A DNA stretch of 35,211 nucleotides from a virus. Under the pieces are notes generated by a model. The model searched no databases and was not told where the DNA came from. It saw nothing but the letters and a program-made list of their open reading frames with translations. The stretch covers positions 1 to 35,211 of the IMG/VR virus record IMGVR_UViG_3300021170_000048; one strand, written 5' to 3'. The position numbers and the translations under genes are program-made. Within the stretch, counting starts at the first letter, position 1; every line of letters starts with the position of its first letter. Shown here piece by piece: positions 6,135-13,823 of this stretch.

Positions 6135-6671
6135 ATGGATGAAGATAAGGCTTGCGAGCTTAAACAGCCCTCTAAATCGTTTTATATTCCATACATCAAA
6201 CTTGTCGGGTATGGCAGGAATCAGACTTATCAATGCCAATGTGCGAAATGTGGCGAATTGTACTTCAATCTGACATCCAGAAAAAATGTCGAAGATCTTT
6301 TCTGTTCTTTTTGCGAACCTGCTTGGGAATTCCTGAATGAAGAAAATTTTTCTGACATCCCTTATGTTGGAATTATTGTAGGATGGGCAGTAAAAAGTTC
6401 GCACGCAGATAAAAAACGATCATTTTATAATTATAAAAAAGTTTTTATTCGCGATAAATATCAATGCCAATATTGTGGATATTGCATGAGAACATCCAAT
6501 GAATTTAGACCTTTACATGTAGATCATATTCGACCTTGGTCGGCATCGGGAGGTAATTCTCTAAACAATTTAGTGGTGGCTTGTGCGCCATGCAATCAAC
6601 ATGCATCAAACAAATGGTTCAATTCTTTCCAAGAAAAATATGAATATATTCTGCAAAAGATGAAAAAATGA
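6135..6671 (+). CDS. HNH endonuclease with N-terminal zinc ribbon (178 aa)
   Basis: Residues 34-60 carry CQCAKC and CSFC pairs, a zinc ribbon. Residues about 105-160 are an HNH domain: CQYCGYC, then HVDHIRPWSASGGNSLNNLV, then CAPCNQHASNK. The HxDH, two Asn and CxxCN residues form the beta-beta-alpha metal site that cleaves DNA. AAGGA about 10 bases upstream favours ATG 6135 over a TTG at 6126. The resolvase gene overlaps its stop. It may be a homing-type nuclease or a processing enzyme. Confidence 0.85.
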   Translation: MDEDKACELKQPSKSFYIPYIKLVGYGRNQTYQCQCAKCGELYFNLTSRKNVEDLFCSFCEPAWEFLNEENFSDIPYVGIIVGWAVKSSHADKKRSFYNYKKVFIRDKYQCQYCGYCMRTSNEFRPLHVDHIRPWSASGGNSLNNLVVACAPCNQHASNKWFNSFQEKYEYILQKMKK

Positions 6672-7321
6672 AAATTGTTATTGCCGGGGAACCCATAGTA
6701 AAAAAAAGGCCAAAATTCTCTACTCAGCATGGCTTTATGCGGACATATGACCCTCAAGAAATGGATAAAAGAAAGGCTAAAGGGGAGCTTTCTATTTTGC
6801 TTGATAGATGCCAAATTGACCATGATGAAATGCTTGAATTTCAAACGCTTCCCTTATCCGTAAATTTGCAATATTTTATCTCTCCTTTTGCCTCTGATTC
6901 AATACAAATTCGGAATAAAAAACTTTGGGGAATACTTTGGGAGGGGCGTAAAGACATCGATAATTACGAAAAATGGTCGCTCGATATTGCAAATGGCATC
7001 TTGTGGGCAGATGATAAGCAAATTGTTAAGCTGCAAGCAGAAATAAAATATTCAGAAACCCCTTGCACGATTATCGAAGTCACGGCTATAAAAATAATCA
7101 TGAACGATCAAGCCGACCTCTTATTACGATTATTTTCCCCGGCAGCTCTAGAAAAACTAGAATCCGATCTCATTTTGCTATGCCAAGATCTAGAATCGCA
7201 TCGGCTAGATATCGGCGGCCGCGAGCATCAGGTGCAGCGGAAAGAAGATTTGGCGGCCCGAATGATCGATTTTGCACAGACTTATGGGCATTCTATGAAA
7301 AAATTGGCGGGGAAGAAATGA
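6668..7321 (+). CDS. RusA-family Holliday junction resolvase with C-terminal extension (217 aa)
   Basis: Residues 1-140 show RusA hallmarks: VKKRPKFS near the start, then RKDIDNYEKWSLDIANGILW and ADDKQIVKLQAEIKY, containing the conserved Asp residues at about 96, 98, 115 and 116. RusA dimers cut four-way junctions during phage recombination and packaging. The family is usually about 120-140 residues. Here about 73 further helical residues begin at an internal ATG (residue 145, base 7100), so this may be a fusion or have an internal start. Confidence 0.85.
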   Translation: MKIVIAGEPIVKKRPKFSTQHGFMRTYDPQEMDKRKAKGELSILLDRCQIDHDEMLEFQTLPLSVNLQYFISPFASDSIQIRNKKLWGILWEGRKDIDNYEKWSLDIANGILWADDKQIVKLQAEIKYSETPCTIIEVTAIKIIMNDQADLLLRLFSPAALEKLESDLILLCQDLESHRLDIGGREHQVQRKEDLAARMIDFAQTYGHSMKKLAGKK

Positions 7322-7413
7322 ACGATCCAGAAATTGAAGTTAGTTTGCCTGATATTGATTTTGAGATTTCTCTCCCTCCATGGGCGTCACCTATTTATGA
7401 GAGCTCTAAATGA
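7318..7413 (+). CDS. Very small acidic protein (31 aa)
   Basis: The ATG overlaps the TGA of the resolvase and the stop overlaps the ATG of the next gene, giving a double 4-base coupling. The sequence is acidic with a repeated DIDFEISLP/EIEVSLP pattern and a PPWASP segment. No known family. Support is only the phase-perfect overlaps. Confidence 0.45.
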   Translation: MNDPEIEVSLPDIDFEISLPPWASPIYESSK

Positions 7414-7493
7414 TTATAAGCTTTTTCCTGGTTTGCATCGCTCTTCTAGTCATCGGCCTTTTATCATGGTGGTTTGAGAAAGATGAACGTTGA
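7410..7493 (+). CDS. Single-span membrane peptide (27 aa)
   Basis: The ATG overlaps the previous stop (ATGA). A hydrophobic stretch (IISFFLVCIALLVIGLLSWW) is followed by a short charged tail, EKDER, typical of a one-span membrane peptide. The next gene starts inside it. Possible roles include holin-like or host-inhibitory peptides, without further evidence. Confidence 0.5.
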   Translation: MIISFFLVCIALLVIGLLSWWFEKDER

Positions 7494-7719
7494 ACACCAT
7501 CTCTTAGCAATTTTAAGCTGCAATACAGCCACTCTAGAGCTTCTATCGCTTCAGCCTGATACCGATGCTTGCTTAGAGATGCGCGAGCTGCTAGAGGCCC
7601 AATATGACATCGTCTCATCGCTAATTCATGGTAGGCATTATGGGAGCGATGGCCTTGACGAAGTGATACATCATAGCAACAATGTGCTAGCACAAGTGAA
7701 GGAGTTTGAAGAGAAATGA
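7483..7719 (+). CDS. Hypothetical helical protein (78 aa)
   Basis: ATG 7483 overlaps the upstream membrane peptide by 11 bases; an in-frame TTG at 7474 is an alternative. The protein is helical with LLAILSCNTATLELLSLQ and no known motif. It ends in an ATGA overlap with the next gene, inside a chain of six coupled small genes. Confidence 0.6.
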   Translation: MNVEHHLLAILSCNTATLELLSLQPDTDACLEMRELLEAQYDIVSSLIHGRHYGSDGLDEVIHHSNNVLAQVKEFEEK

Positions 7720-7874
7720 GAGATCAACTTAAGAAAATCGATGAAGAGCTTTATGAATGCTTAGATGCCTTGGAAAAACATCCGGTGCAAGCAGCCTATT
7801 ATCTAGGCAAAATTGATGCCCGAATTGAATTTATATCACTATCATTGAAAGAGGAAGAAGAAACCGATGAATGA
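7716..7874 (+). CDS. Hypothetical helical protein (52 aa)
   Basis: The ATG overlaps the previous TGA, and the end overlaps the next start by 8 bases. The protein is acidic with two predicted helices (QLKKIDEELYECLDALEK and AAYYLGKIDARIEFISLSLK). No family recognised. Confidence 0.55.
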   Translation: MRDQLKKIDEELYECLDALEKHPVQAAYYLGKIDARIEFISLSLKEEEETDE

Positions 7875-8052
7875 GCAAATTTTAGTAGATAAAGAATTTT
7901 TAGAATGTATGCGAAATAACCTTTATGACATCAACCGATCAATTCATGACGGGCGCTATGCAGACGCGTCTTTTCGTCTTGGTAGATATTATGAAACCAT
8001 ACATGACCTTTTAGACGACGAAGAAGAAGATGAGGAAGAAGACAATGGATGA
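7867..8052 (+). CDS. Hypothetical acidic protein (61 aa)
   Basis: A GAGGAAGAAG stretch upstream may act as ribosome site. Two helical segments (MRNNLYDINRSIHDGRYADA and LGRYYETIHDLLDD) end in a strongly acidic Asp/Glu tail, which could mimic DNA or bind basic partners. Length and layout resemble the gene just upstream, so an old duplication is possible. Function unknown. Confidence 0.6.
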   Translation: MNEQILVDKEFLECMRNNLYDINRSIHDGRYADASFRLGRYYETIHDLLDDEEEDEEEDNG

Positions 8053-8173
8053 ACGTATCAAAAAAATTCAGGCCACCAACAAAATTGAGAAAAAACAGCT
8101 CTCATCACTGCTCAAAGCCGATAAAGTACAAGATAAAAAGATAGCTAAATGTAAACACAAAAAGAAAAAATGA
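8045..8173 (+). CDS. Small Lys-rich protein (42 aa)
   Basis: The start overlaps the previous gene and the TGA overlaps the next ATG. It is highly basic, with LLKADKVQDKKIAKCKHKKK at the C-terminus. Similar short basic proteins with a LLKADK-like segment occur in many phage genomes and have no established role. Likely nucleic-acid binding by charge. Confidence 0.6.
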   Translation: MDERIKKIQATNKIEKKQLSSLLKADKVQDKKIAKCKHKKKK

Positions 8174-8541
8174 TTAAACTTATCTCCCATCACTATTGCC
8201 CCGAAGACCAATACACTAAAGAAATCGCCATTCTAGAATTGCCTCTTAAGGACGGCTCCGCGATGCGCTTCGTCTACGTCCGCAAAGAAATAAAATCCGG
8301 GGGCATGTTCTGGGGGCCTCTAAATTGCTCAGTTATGATCGATGGCCAGAAGCAGCATTTTAAAAGCCCTATGTTTGACTCGAATTTCTTAGAGCAGGAT
8401 ATCAAGGAGTTTTTGAATAGTAGGCAATGGGAAAAAGCGACACCAAAGATAGCTCAGATGGACAGCACATTTGCCCCTAGTCATGCAGTAACTCAATCAT
8501 CACAACCCGATTTTTTTGATATAGGGGAGCCGCCGTTTTAA
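8170..8541 (+). CDS. Protein with SSB-like acidic C-terminal tip (123 aa)
   Basis: The first 75 residues look beta-rich (KEIAILELPLKDGSAMRFVY, MFWGPLNCSVMIDGQ). A flexible Ser/Pro/Gln linker follows, then an end reading FFDIGEPPF. Bacterial single-strand binding proteins end in a comparable acidic-hydrophobic tip that recruits host repair and replication enzymes. The body does not show clear SSB motifs, so this is either a divergent SSB or a protein mimicking the tip. It is the last gene of the rightward early operon, beside recombination genes. Confidence 0.55.
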   Translation: MIKLISHHYCPEDQYTKEIAILELPLKDGSAMRFVYVRKEIKSGGMFWGPLNCSVMIDGQKQHFKSPMFDSNFLEQDIKEFLNSRQWEKATPKIAQMDSTFAPSHAVTQSSQPDFFDIGEPPF

Positions 8542-8566
8542 GGGCAGCTCCTAAGATTATTTCTTT

Positions 8567-8743
8567 TCAGGGATTTTCTTTTTCTTCTTTTTTTATATAT
8601 TCTCCCATATATTCTCCTCTTAGAGTAAATCTGTGGCCATAAAATATATATTCACAATTCGGACATTTTCAATTTCTTGCTTTTTTTTGGAAAACTATAT
8701 CTATGAAATTACATAAAGAACATCTAAGATGCAAAACACCCAT
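8567..8743 (-). pseudogene. Zinc-ribbon protein interrupted by a TGA codon
   Basis: Frame from ATG 8743: RCSLC in the first half, then a TGA at 8671-8669, and the same frame continues with KCPNCEYIFYGHRFTLRGEY to a TGA at 8567-8569. Together these would form a two-CxxC zinc ribbon of 58 residues with Trp at the TGA (TGG to TGA). The other genes here use TGA as a stop, so a nonsense mutation, sequencing error or readthrough is more likely than recoding. It follows a Cys-rich gene in the same operon. Confidence 0.5.
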
Positions 8744-8751
8744 AATCTTTC

Positions 8752-8961
8752 TCACTTTGAATTTTCGATTAAACAAAAATGTATCCCTCGAATCCCATAT
8801 ATCTCTTTTTTTTCTTCTTCATTCTCTTTATGCCTAATATCGCATGACTCGCAATAGCCAAAGCCTAAATCTCTGTTCCGCCATTGACGGCCTCTAGTGC
8901 ATTCGCCGCAGCAACAGCAAGCTAGATTTCTTATCGGCTTTTCTTGAATTGTATTTTTCAT
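8752..8961 (-). CDS. Cys-rich zinc-binding protein (69 aa)
   Basis: Contains ACCCCGEC and CESCDIRH, two metal-binding half sites, around a basic RGRQWRNRD segment, then a Lys/Glu helix. AAAGGAG precedes the ATG, which overlaps the stop of the ribbon-helix-helix gene. Typical small phage zinc protein; partner unknown. Confidence 0.7.
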   Translation of the reverse strand: MKNTIQEKPIRNLACCCCGECTRGRQWRNRDLGFGYCESCDIRHKENEEEKKEIYGIRGIHFCLIENSK

Positions 8962-9101
8962 GTGATTCTCCTTTCATTTAGATACTTTTCTATAGCCTTC
9001 ACTATCAATTCACTCCTAGTGATCGATCGATCCAAAGCAGCCTGCGCGATTGCTCGCCACAGGTGCTCTGATGCCTTGAAGATTATTTTCTTTTCTTTCA
9101 T
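8958..9101 (-). CDS. Ribbon-helix-helix DNA-binding protein (47 aa)
   Basis: The pattern KKIIFKASEHLWRAIAQAAL then DRSITRSELIVKAIEKYL is a short beta strand followed by two helices, as in the MetJ/Arc class. These dimers bind operators through the strand pair. The start overlaps the previous stop (TAATG). The small size fits an Arc-like regulator. A second ribbon-helix-helix gene lies at 34547. Confidence 0.75.
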   Translation of the reverse strand: MKEKKIIFKASEHLWRAIAQAALDRSITRSELIVKAIEKYLNERRIT

Positions 9102-9382
9102 TAAAACCCCATTCCGGCTATTGCCATTTTAATTGATCTAGCGAAAAATCCTGGAAAATAGTCGCTTTGTGAATCGTTATTTTCCTTTTTTCCCATTATT
9201 TGACAGCAAACTACTTCGCGTTGCTGATCATACCAATGGATTTTGTTTCGGTTATTTTCTGCGTAATATACAGGTGAACACTTCTCATATTGTTTTGTTA
9301 TATGGTCATAACATTCTCGCTGCGACATCTCTACTTTTATTCCAGCTTTCTCTAAAGCCTTTTTTAGTCTTTCTGTTTTCAT
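9101..9382 (-). CDS. Hypothetical protein (93 aa)
   Basis: First gene downstream of the second conserved leftward promoter-leader. AAGAGGATCAC precedes the ATG. The N-terminus (RLKKALEKAGIKVE) is helical, the middle is polar with HWYDQQREVVCCQ, and the end is GFFARSIKMAIAGMGF. No family recognised. Because it shares the promoter type of the recombination operon, it is probably expressed at the same time. Confidence 0.65.
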   Translation of the reverse strand: MKTERLKKALEKAGIKVEMSQRECYDHITKQYEKCSPVYYAENNRNKIHWYDQQREVVCCQIMGKKENNDSQSDYFPGFFARSIKMAIAGMGF

Positions 9383-9508
9383 GTGATCCTCTTATTTTTT
9401 GTGTTTACTATCTCCAGCAGCTCAAGCCTGCCGTCATTTAAGCGGTCATCAGGCGAACTTTGCTTCGATGGACATAAATATAGCAAAACATAAGTATTTA
9501 CGCAAGCA
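9383..9508 (-). promoter_or_regulatory. Leftward promoter and structured leader, copy 2
   Basis: On the minus strand: -35 TTGCGT (9500-9505), 17-base spacer and -10 TATATT preceded by TGC (9477-9485), followed by a leader containing CGAA/TTCG pairing, CCTGATGACCGC, a three-codon ORF (ATG ACC GCT TAA) and a CCG/CGG hairpin. It aligns over about 70 bases with 3911-3980, including the promoter and the CTGATGA block. Confidence 0.6.
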
Positions 9509-9536
9509 CTTTTCTCTTTTTTTTTCTTCAATAAAT

Positions 9537-9559
9537 GTGTATGGTGGAAATATATACAC
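9537..9559. promoter_or_regulatory. Inverted repeat upstream of the terminase operon
   Basis: GTGTAT (9537-9542) and ATACAC (9554-9559) are 6-bp arms around an 11-base spacer, ending 12 bases before the first late gene. The adjoining TATGG-TG/CACCCATA is a second imperfect inverted pairing. It may be an operator or an RNA hairpin. The ribosome site for the following start is weak (AGGT), so control at this point is plausible. Confidence 0.35.
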
Positions 9560-9571
9560 CCATAGGTACTA

Positions 9572-10027
9572 ATGGAATATGTCTTTGGAAGACCTAGAGA
9601 GCATGATCGTAAACAAATTTTTATAGATCTTCTTCTGTGGTCTACTAATCCCACCGCCTTTAATTTAATTCAATTCACTCGCCCTAGAATGCTTAGAGTC
9701 ACTAAACTTTCAGAATGGGCCGCGGAAGACGATAACTTTCGGGAAGCCTTGGCATTGGCAAAAGAATCTATTGCTATGAATCGCTTCGAGGCTGCTATTG
9801 AAGGGGCTTTACCTTTTGCAGAAGTCCATAGGAGCGAACATAACTATGATCCTCTCTATAAAGCGTCAGTAAGAGAAGAAAAAGAATATGACCTAAGCCT
9901 AGAACTTAGAAAGCTTGATCATGCCCACAAGTTAAAGACGAAGGAAAATGACGATCTCGCCAAACAAGATGCTGAACGTCTCTCCAATTCTATCAAAGCT
10001 AAATCAATGATAAAAGAATGTGGTTAA
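9572..10027 (+). CDS. Putative terminase small subunit (151 aa)
   Basis: It lies directly upstream of and overlapping the large terminase by 10 bases, the usual position. The N-terminus FGRPREHDRKQIFIDLLLWS resembles the opening of several phage small terminases. WAAEDDNFREALALAKESIA could be part of a DNA-recognition helix region. The C-terminal half is a long charged helix (KLDHAHKLKTKENDDLAKQD), suited to ring oligomerisation. The small subunit recognises the packaging site. Identification leans on position and general layout. Confidence 0.75.
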   Translation: MEYVFGRPREHDRKQIFIDLLLWSTNPTAFNLIQFTRPRMLRVTKLSEWAAEDDNFREALALAKESIAMNRFEAAIEGALPFAEVHRSEHNYDPLYKASVREEKEYDLSLELRKLDHAHKLKTKENDDLAKQDAERLSNSIKAKSMIKECG

Positions 10028-11529
10028 AACGCCCTCCTGATGATATCCTCGAAACCAAAAGACTACGGCTTGAAAATCTCTACTACGTAGTAGACAAAGA
10101 TGGCTTTGAAGTTCCCTTCAAACTCAATTGGATGCAACAAGAGCTTGATGATAACCGCTGGTATCAGATGCTCATTCTCAAAAGCCGCCAGCTGGGTTGC
10201 ACTACCTTTTGGGCTATTGACTTCCTCGACGATTGCTTCTGGCAAACAAACCTCAGCGCTGGTATCATTGCACATCGTAAAGAGGACGCTGAGAACATAT
10301 TCAAGAAAAAGGTTAAATACGCGTATGACAGAATGCCGGCATGGACAAGAGAGTTTAATCAGGCAACTAATGACCGTGCTGGAGAATTGGCATTTCGTAA
10401 CGGATCAAGCTATCGAGTGTCAACAGGATTTAGGAGCGGAACTAACCAACGATTGCTCATTAGCGAATTTGGTAAAATCTGCGCATCAAGCCCAGATGTT
10501 GCAAGAGAGATTGTTACAGGAAGTCTTAACACTGTTGGGAGAGACCAAATTGTTGTTATCGAGTCTACAGCAGAAGGAAGAGAAGGCTATTTCTATGACT
10601 TCTCAAAGCAATCAGAAGCCCTAAAGCTATCTAATGCCAAGCTCTCTCCTATGCAGATGCGTTTCTTTTTCTTCCCCTGGTATGACGAACCCACCTATCG
10701 AGAAACAAGCGAGGCTATCATTGTGAGCAAGGAAACAAATGAATATCTTGACATTGTAGAACAGGAAAGACAGCGCAAGATCGATGAAGAGCAGCGCCGA
10801 TGGTATGAGATGAAATTGAAGATGCTTGGTGATGCGATGAAGCAGGAATATCCTAGCAATAGTCGAGAAGCATTTGAGAGCGCAAATGAGGGTCTATATT
10901 ATGGCGCCCAAATCACGAAATTACGTGCACAGAAAGCTATCTGCAAAGTACCATATGACAATAGCCAACCAGTTCACTGTGCTTTTGACATCGGCCTCGA
11001 CGACTTCACCGCTATTTGGTGTTTTCAAGTCATGCGAGGAGGGCAAATCAACATCATCAATTTCTATGAGAATTGGGATGAAGAGATTGCACATTACTCT
11101 GACTGGCTTGGTAAGCAGAAATATCGTCTTGGACGAATCATACTTCCGCATGATGCTGCAAAACGTGAAAACTCAAACAAGCTCAGCTATGCTGATCACC
11201 TGCGTTCTTTGCTCGATGGTAACGGCAAGATTGTTCTTCTCGATCGAGGAGATTGTAACCCCTTCGAGGGCATCCAAGCTGTACGTGCAATACTCGGACG
11301 TTGTAATTTCGATGAAGAAAAGTGCAGCAAAGGGATAAAACACCTTGAAGCTTATCGCAAACTCTGGGATGATCGCCTAGGCTGTTACAAGAATAGCCCC
11401 TTCCACGATGAGCATAGTCATGCTGCGGATGCGTTTAGATATCTAGCAATAGGTCTACAGAATATCGAGACTACAAGCCGGGGAAGCGTAGAGAATGATC
11501 ACAAGGCAGTAGATAAGTATTTTTCATGA
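10018..11529 (+). CDS. Terminase large subunit (503 aa)
   Basis: Packaging ATPase and nuclease. The Walker A-like motif is LKSRQLGCTT (about 54-63), Walker B is LLISE (about 146-150), and a coupling motif VIESTAEG follows near 180. The C-terminal nuclease has CAFDIGLDD (Asp 324 and 328/329), IILPHDA (Asp 379) and HDEHSHAADAFRY (Asp 471), an RNase H-like metal site. These motifs and the length are typical of a headful-type or related terminase. The next gene overlaps it by 4 bases. Confidence 0.95.
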   Translation: MWLKRPPDDILETKRLRLENLYYVVDKDGFEVPFKLNWMQQELDDNRWYQMLILKSRQLGCTTFWAIDFLDDCFWQTNLSAGIIAHRKEDAENIFKKKVKYAYDRMPAWTREFNQATNDRAGELAFRNGSSYRVSTGFRSGTNQRLLISEFGKICASSPDVAREIVTGSLNTVGRDQIVVIESTAEGREGYFYDFSKQSEALKLSNAKLSPMQMRFFFFPWYDEPTYRETSEAIIVSKETNEYLDIVEQERQRKIDEEQRRWYEMKLKMLGDAMKQEYPSNSREAFESANEGLYYGAQITKLRAQKAICKVPYDNSQPVHCAFDIGLDDFTAIWCFQVMRGGQINIINFYENWDEEIAHYSDWLGKQKYRLGRIILPHDAAKRENSNKLSYADHLRSLLDGNGKIVLLDRGDCNPFEGIQAVRAILGRCNFDEEKCSKGIKHLEAYRKLWDDRLGCYKNSPFHDEHSHAADAFRYLAIGLQNIETTSRGSVENDHKAVDKYFS

Positions 11530-11744
11530 CAACACCTCAAGATTATCTTTATCGAGCCGCAAAAAATTCATACGATGCTTTTGAAAAAGCAGAAGAAATT
11601 TACCGTGCTTTAGAAATCACTGAACATCCCAATGAGGAAATCACATCTAAAGTGCTGGATCGTATGGAAAAGGAAATTGAATTTATCTGTTTAAAGCTCG
11701 ATAAAATTATGAGCCTCCTGAAAAAGGATAGCGATAGCGAATAA
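11526..11744 (+). CDS. Hypothetical helical protein between terminase and portal (72 aa)
   Basis: The start overlaps the terminase stop (ATGA). Nearly all helix, with YDAFEKAEEIYRALE and MEKEIEFICLKLDKIMSLLK. Small genes here are common in podovirus-like packaging modules and may help portal or terminase assembly; no motif proves it. Confidence 0.6.
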   Translation: MTTPQDYLYRAAKNSYDAFEKAEEIYRALEITEHPNEEITSKVLDRMEKEIEFICLKLDKIMSLLKKDSDSE

Positions 11745-11757
11745 ATAGAATATTCTT

Positions 11758-11780
11758 TACCTTGAAATTTAACCAAGGTA
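11758..11780 (+). promoter_or_regulatory. Hairpin that can sequester the portal ribosome-binding site
   Basis: TACCTTG (11758-11764) and CAAGGTA (11774-11780) pair perfectly around a 9-base loop. The right arm contains AAGG, the best Shine-Dalgarno match for the portal ATG at 11785. The fold would hide the site, which may tune portal translation. Confidence 0.5.
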
Positions 11781-11784
11781 TAGG

Positions 11785-13797
11785 ATGCGTAACAACGATG
11801 CCGTCTTCTGGCCGGAAGAAAGCCTTAATGTCTCCCTCCGTCAATCGATGGAGAAAAATTATTCCGACTGTATCAACATACTTCAAACACAGTGGTATCA
11901 AGCTGATGTCGATCAACGCTTTTATCTAGGCGACCAAGATATTTGGGGGCTGATATTCCCTGGCGTAGCGACCTATCGTCGCAAAGTCTGGAATTTCAAT
12001 ATTATGAACCCTATTGTGCAAGCTGTGAGTGGCCAACAGAGGCTTACACGTAAGTCAACGGCTTGTATACCGGTAAGAAATGGACAGCAAAAAACGTCTG
12101 ATCAACTTACAAAATGCCTATATCACAACCACAAGAAAGGATTTTACCATACTTTCAGCGATGCCTTTGAGCTTGGAGCTCTTGTGCAGGGTCTTGGCTT
12201 TATGTACCTATGGGCAGACTATACAGAAGATCCACTTTCCCCAGATCCTCGATGGCGATACATAGATATGAAATCATGTCTATTTGATCCCTACTTTCGC
12301 AAGGCTGATATGTCCGACGCAAGGTACTGGTGGATGCGCACTTTTTTTGATCGTGATGAAGCGGCACTACTCTATAGCCAATTCGCTGATGATATCTTAA
12401 GCCTACCTAAAGGTACTTACAGAGATGATAAGTTCTATTATATGCCCGAAGTCTACCAAATCCAATTTCCTAATCTGATTGCTTTTGATGAATATTGGTA
12501 TCTGTCCAATCGAGAAGCTACTTTCTTAGTAGACAAAAAGACCGAGGAAACGCAAGAATTTCAAGGTACGCCTGAGCAGTTAAAAGAGCTCATGCAAGCC
12601 TTTAGGGGGAAAATTGCGACTATTAAAAAGCCAGTACCCACAGTTCGTCGTAGCATCATTCTTAATGATCGCGTGCTTGTTGATGAGCCTAATCCTTATG
12701 GTCTTGATAGATATCCTTGCGTGCCAATGTTGGGATATTTTACAGCAGATACGCCCTATTATGCCTATAAGTTTAGGGGTATCTGTAGGGACCTTCGGGA
12801 CCCCCAATACCTTTTCAACCGTTTGAAAGTCAGTAATTTAGAAATTTTAGACGCGCAGCAACAGGGATTAAAGATCAAGAAAGGTGCTCTTGTTACTCCT
12901 GAAGATGGTCTAAATCAAGGGCATGGTCGAGTTCTTAGCATTGATCCAGAATTCCAGATGGACGATGTGCAACCGATGCCAATCGTGCCTCCTTCACCTG
13001 TCATGCTTCAAATGGAAGAAATGCTTAAAGACATCATTCACCGCGTTTCTGGCGTTGATCCAGCCGCTATGGGAATGGAAATGGATGATAAGGCCGGTAT
13101 CATCTCTATGATGCGCCAAGCAGCTACAGCACGCAATCTGACGAAGCTATTTGATCAAGCCGATCAATCACAAGTGCTTTGCGGTGACCTTGAAATTGAA
13201 TTTATTCAAAAAAATTGGACATATGGCAAAGTAAAACAAGTAATCGGAGAAGAGCCGACAGCAGAATTTGACAACAAGCTTTTCTTTAAATATGGATGTA
13301 AAGTTATTCAAGTGCCGCTTACAGAAACCCAGAATCAGCTAGAACTTGCTAAATTGCTTGAACTTCAAACCAGGTTCCCTGATCTCGTTCCAGCTGATGA
13401 GATCCTTGAGATCATGGAAGTGCAGAATAAAGATCGAATCATTGAGAAGATGCAAAAACGCCAAGAGGCTATGCAGCAACAGCAGCAGGAAGCGCATCAA
13501 CTGCAGATGAAGCAATTCGAAGTCGACATGATGACTAAAGTCGCTTACGCTCATTCTCAAGAGGGATTAGCTAAAGAGCGCGTTGCTAAGATTCAAACAG
13601 ATTCAGCGGTAGCACAAGATAAGCTTAGAAGAGCCCATCAAGAGGATACTGCTAGCCTGCTTAATGTTGTAAAAGCAATGAAAGAACTTCAAGGAATGGA
13701 TCTTGACAATATTATGAGACAAGTAGAGATCCTGCAGGCGCTTAGTCCTGCGGCTAATCCCGAAAAAGAAGTTGTTGAAAATCAAAATGTAGCTTAA
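11785..13797 (+). CDS. Portal protein, P22-like (670 aa)
   Basis: The length, the order after the terminase, and segments such as WNFNIMNPIVQAVSGQQRL, a long beta-rich core, and SGVDPAAMGMEMDDKAGIIS fit the P22-type portal family. It forms the dodecameric ring at the capsid vertex through which DNA moves. Residues about 560-640 form a long Gln- and Lys-rich coiled coil (MQKRQEAMQQQQQEAHQLQM), comparable to the extended barrel helices of P22-like portals. The start follows the hairpin at 11758-11780. Confidence 0.9.
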   Translation: MRNNDAVFWPEESLNVSLRQSMEKNYSDCINILQTQWYQADVDQRFYLGDQDIWGLIFPGVATYRRKVWNFNIMNPIVQAVSGQQRLTRKSTACIPVRNGQQKTSDQLTKCLYHNHKKGFYHTFSDAFELGALVQGLGFMYLWADYTEDPLSPDPRWRYIDMKSCLFDPYFRKADMSDARYWWMRTFFDRDEAALLYSQFADDILSLPKGTYRDDKFYYMPEVYQIQFPNLIAFDEYWYLSNREATFLVDKKTEETQEFQGTPEQLKELMQAFRGKIATIKKPVPTVRRSIILNDRVLVDEPNPYGLDRYPCVPMLGYFTADTPYYAYKFRGICRDLRDPQYLFNRLKVSNLEILDAQQQGLKIKKGALVTPEDGLNQGHGRVLSIDPEFQMDDVQPMPIVPPSPVMLQMEEMLKDIIHRVSGVDPAAMGMEMDDKAGIISMMRQAATARNLTKLFDQADQSQVLCGDLEIEFIQKNWTYGKVKQVIGEEPTAEFDNKLFFKYGCKVIQVPLTETQNQLELAKLLELQTRFPDLVPADEILEIMEVQNKDRIIEKMQKRQEAMQQQQQEAHQLQMKQFEVDMMTKVAYAHSQEGLAKERVAKIQTDSAVAQDKLRRAHQEDTASLLNVVKAMKELQGMDLDNIMRQVEILQALSPAANPEKEVVENQNVA

Positions 13798-13823
13798 AAG
13801 AAAAAGTAACAAAGAGGTGTAAA

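Noticed and set aside
7063-7413. A 116-aa frame overlapping the resolvase gene
   Set aside because: The first 85 codons are a shadow of the resolvase frame. Only the last 31 codons, from ATG 7318, have independent support.
8567-8743. Use of TGA for tryptophan across the genome
   Set aside because: TGA clearly ends many genes in ATGA overlaps, so global recoding is not supported.
10100-11338. Other-frame ORFs of 174 and 154 aa within the large terminase gene
   Set aside because: They overlap a gene with full catalytic motifs and show Ser/Arg-rich composition typical of off-frame translation.
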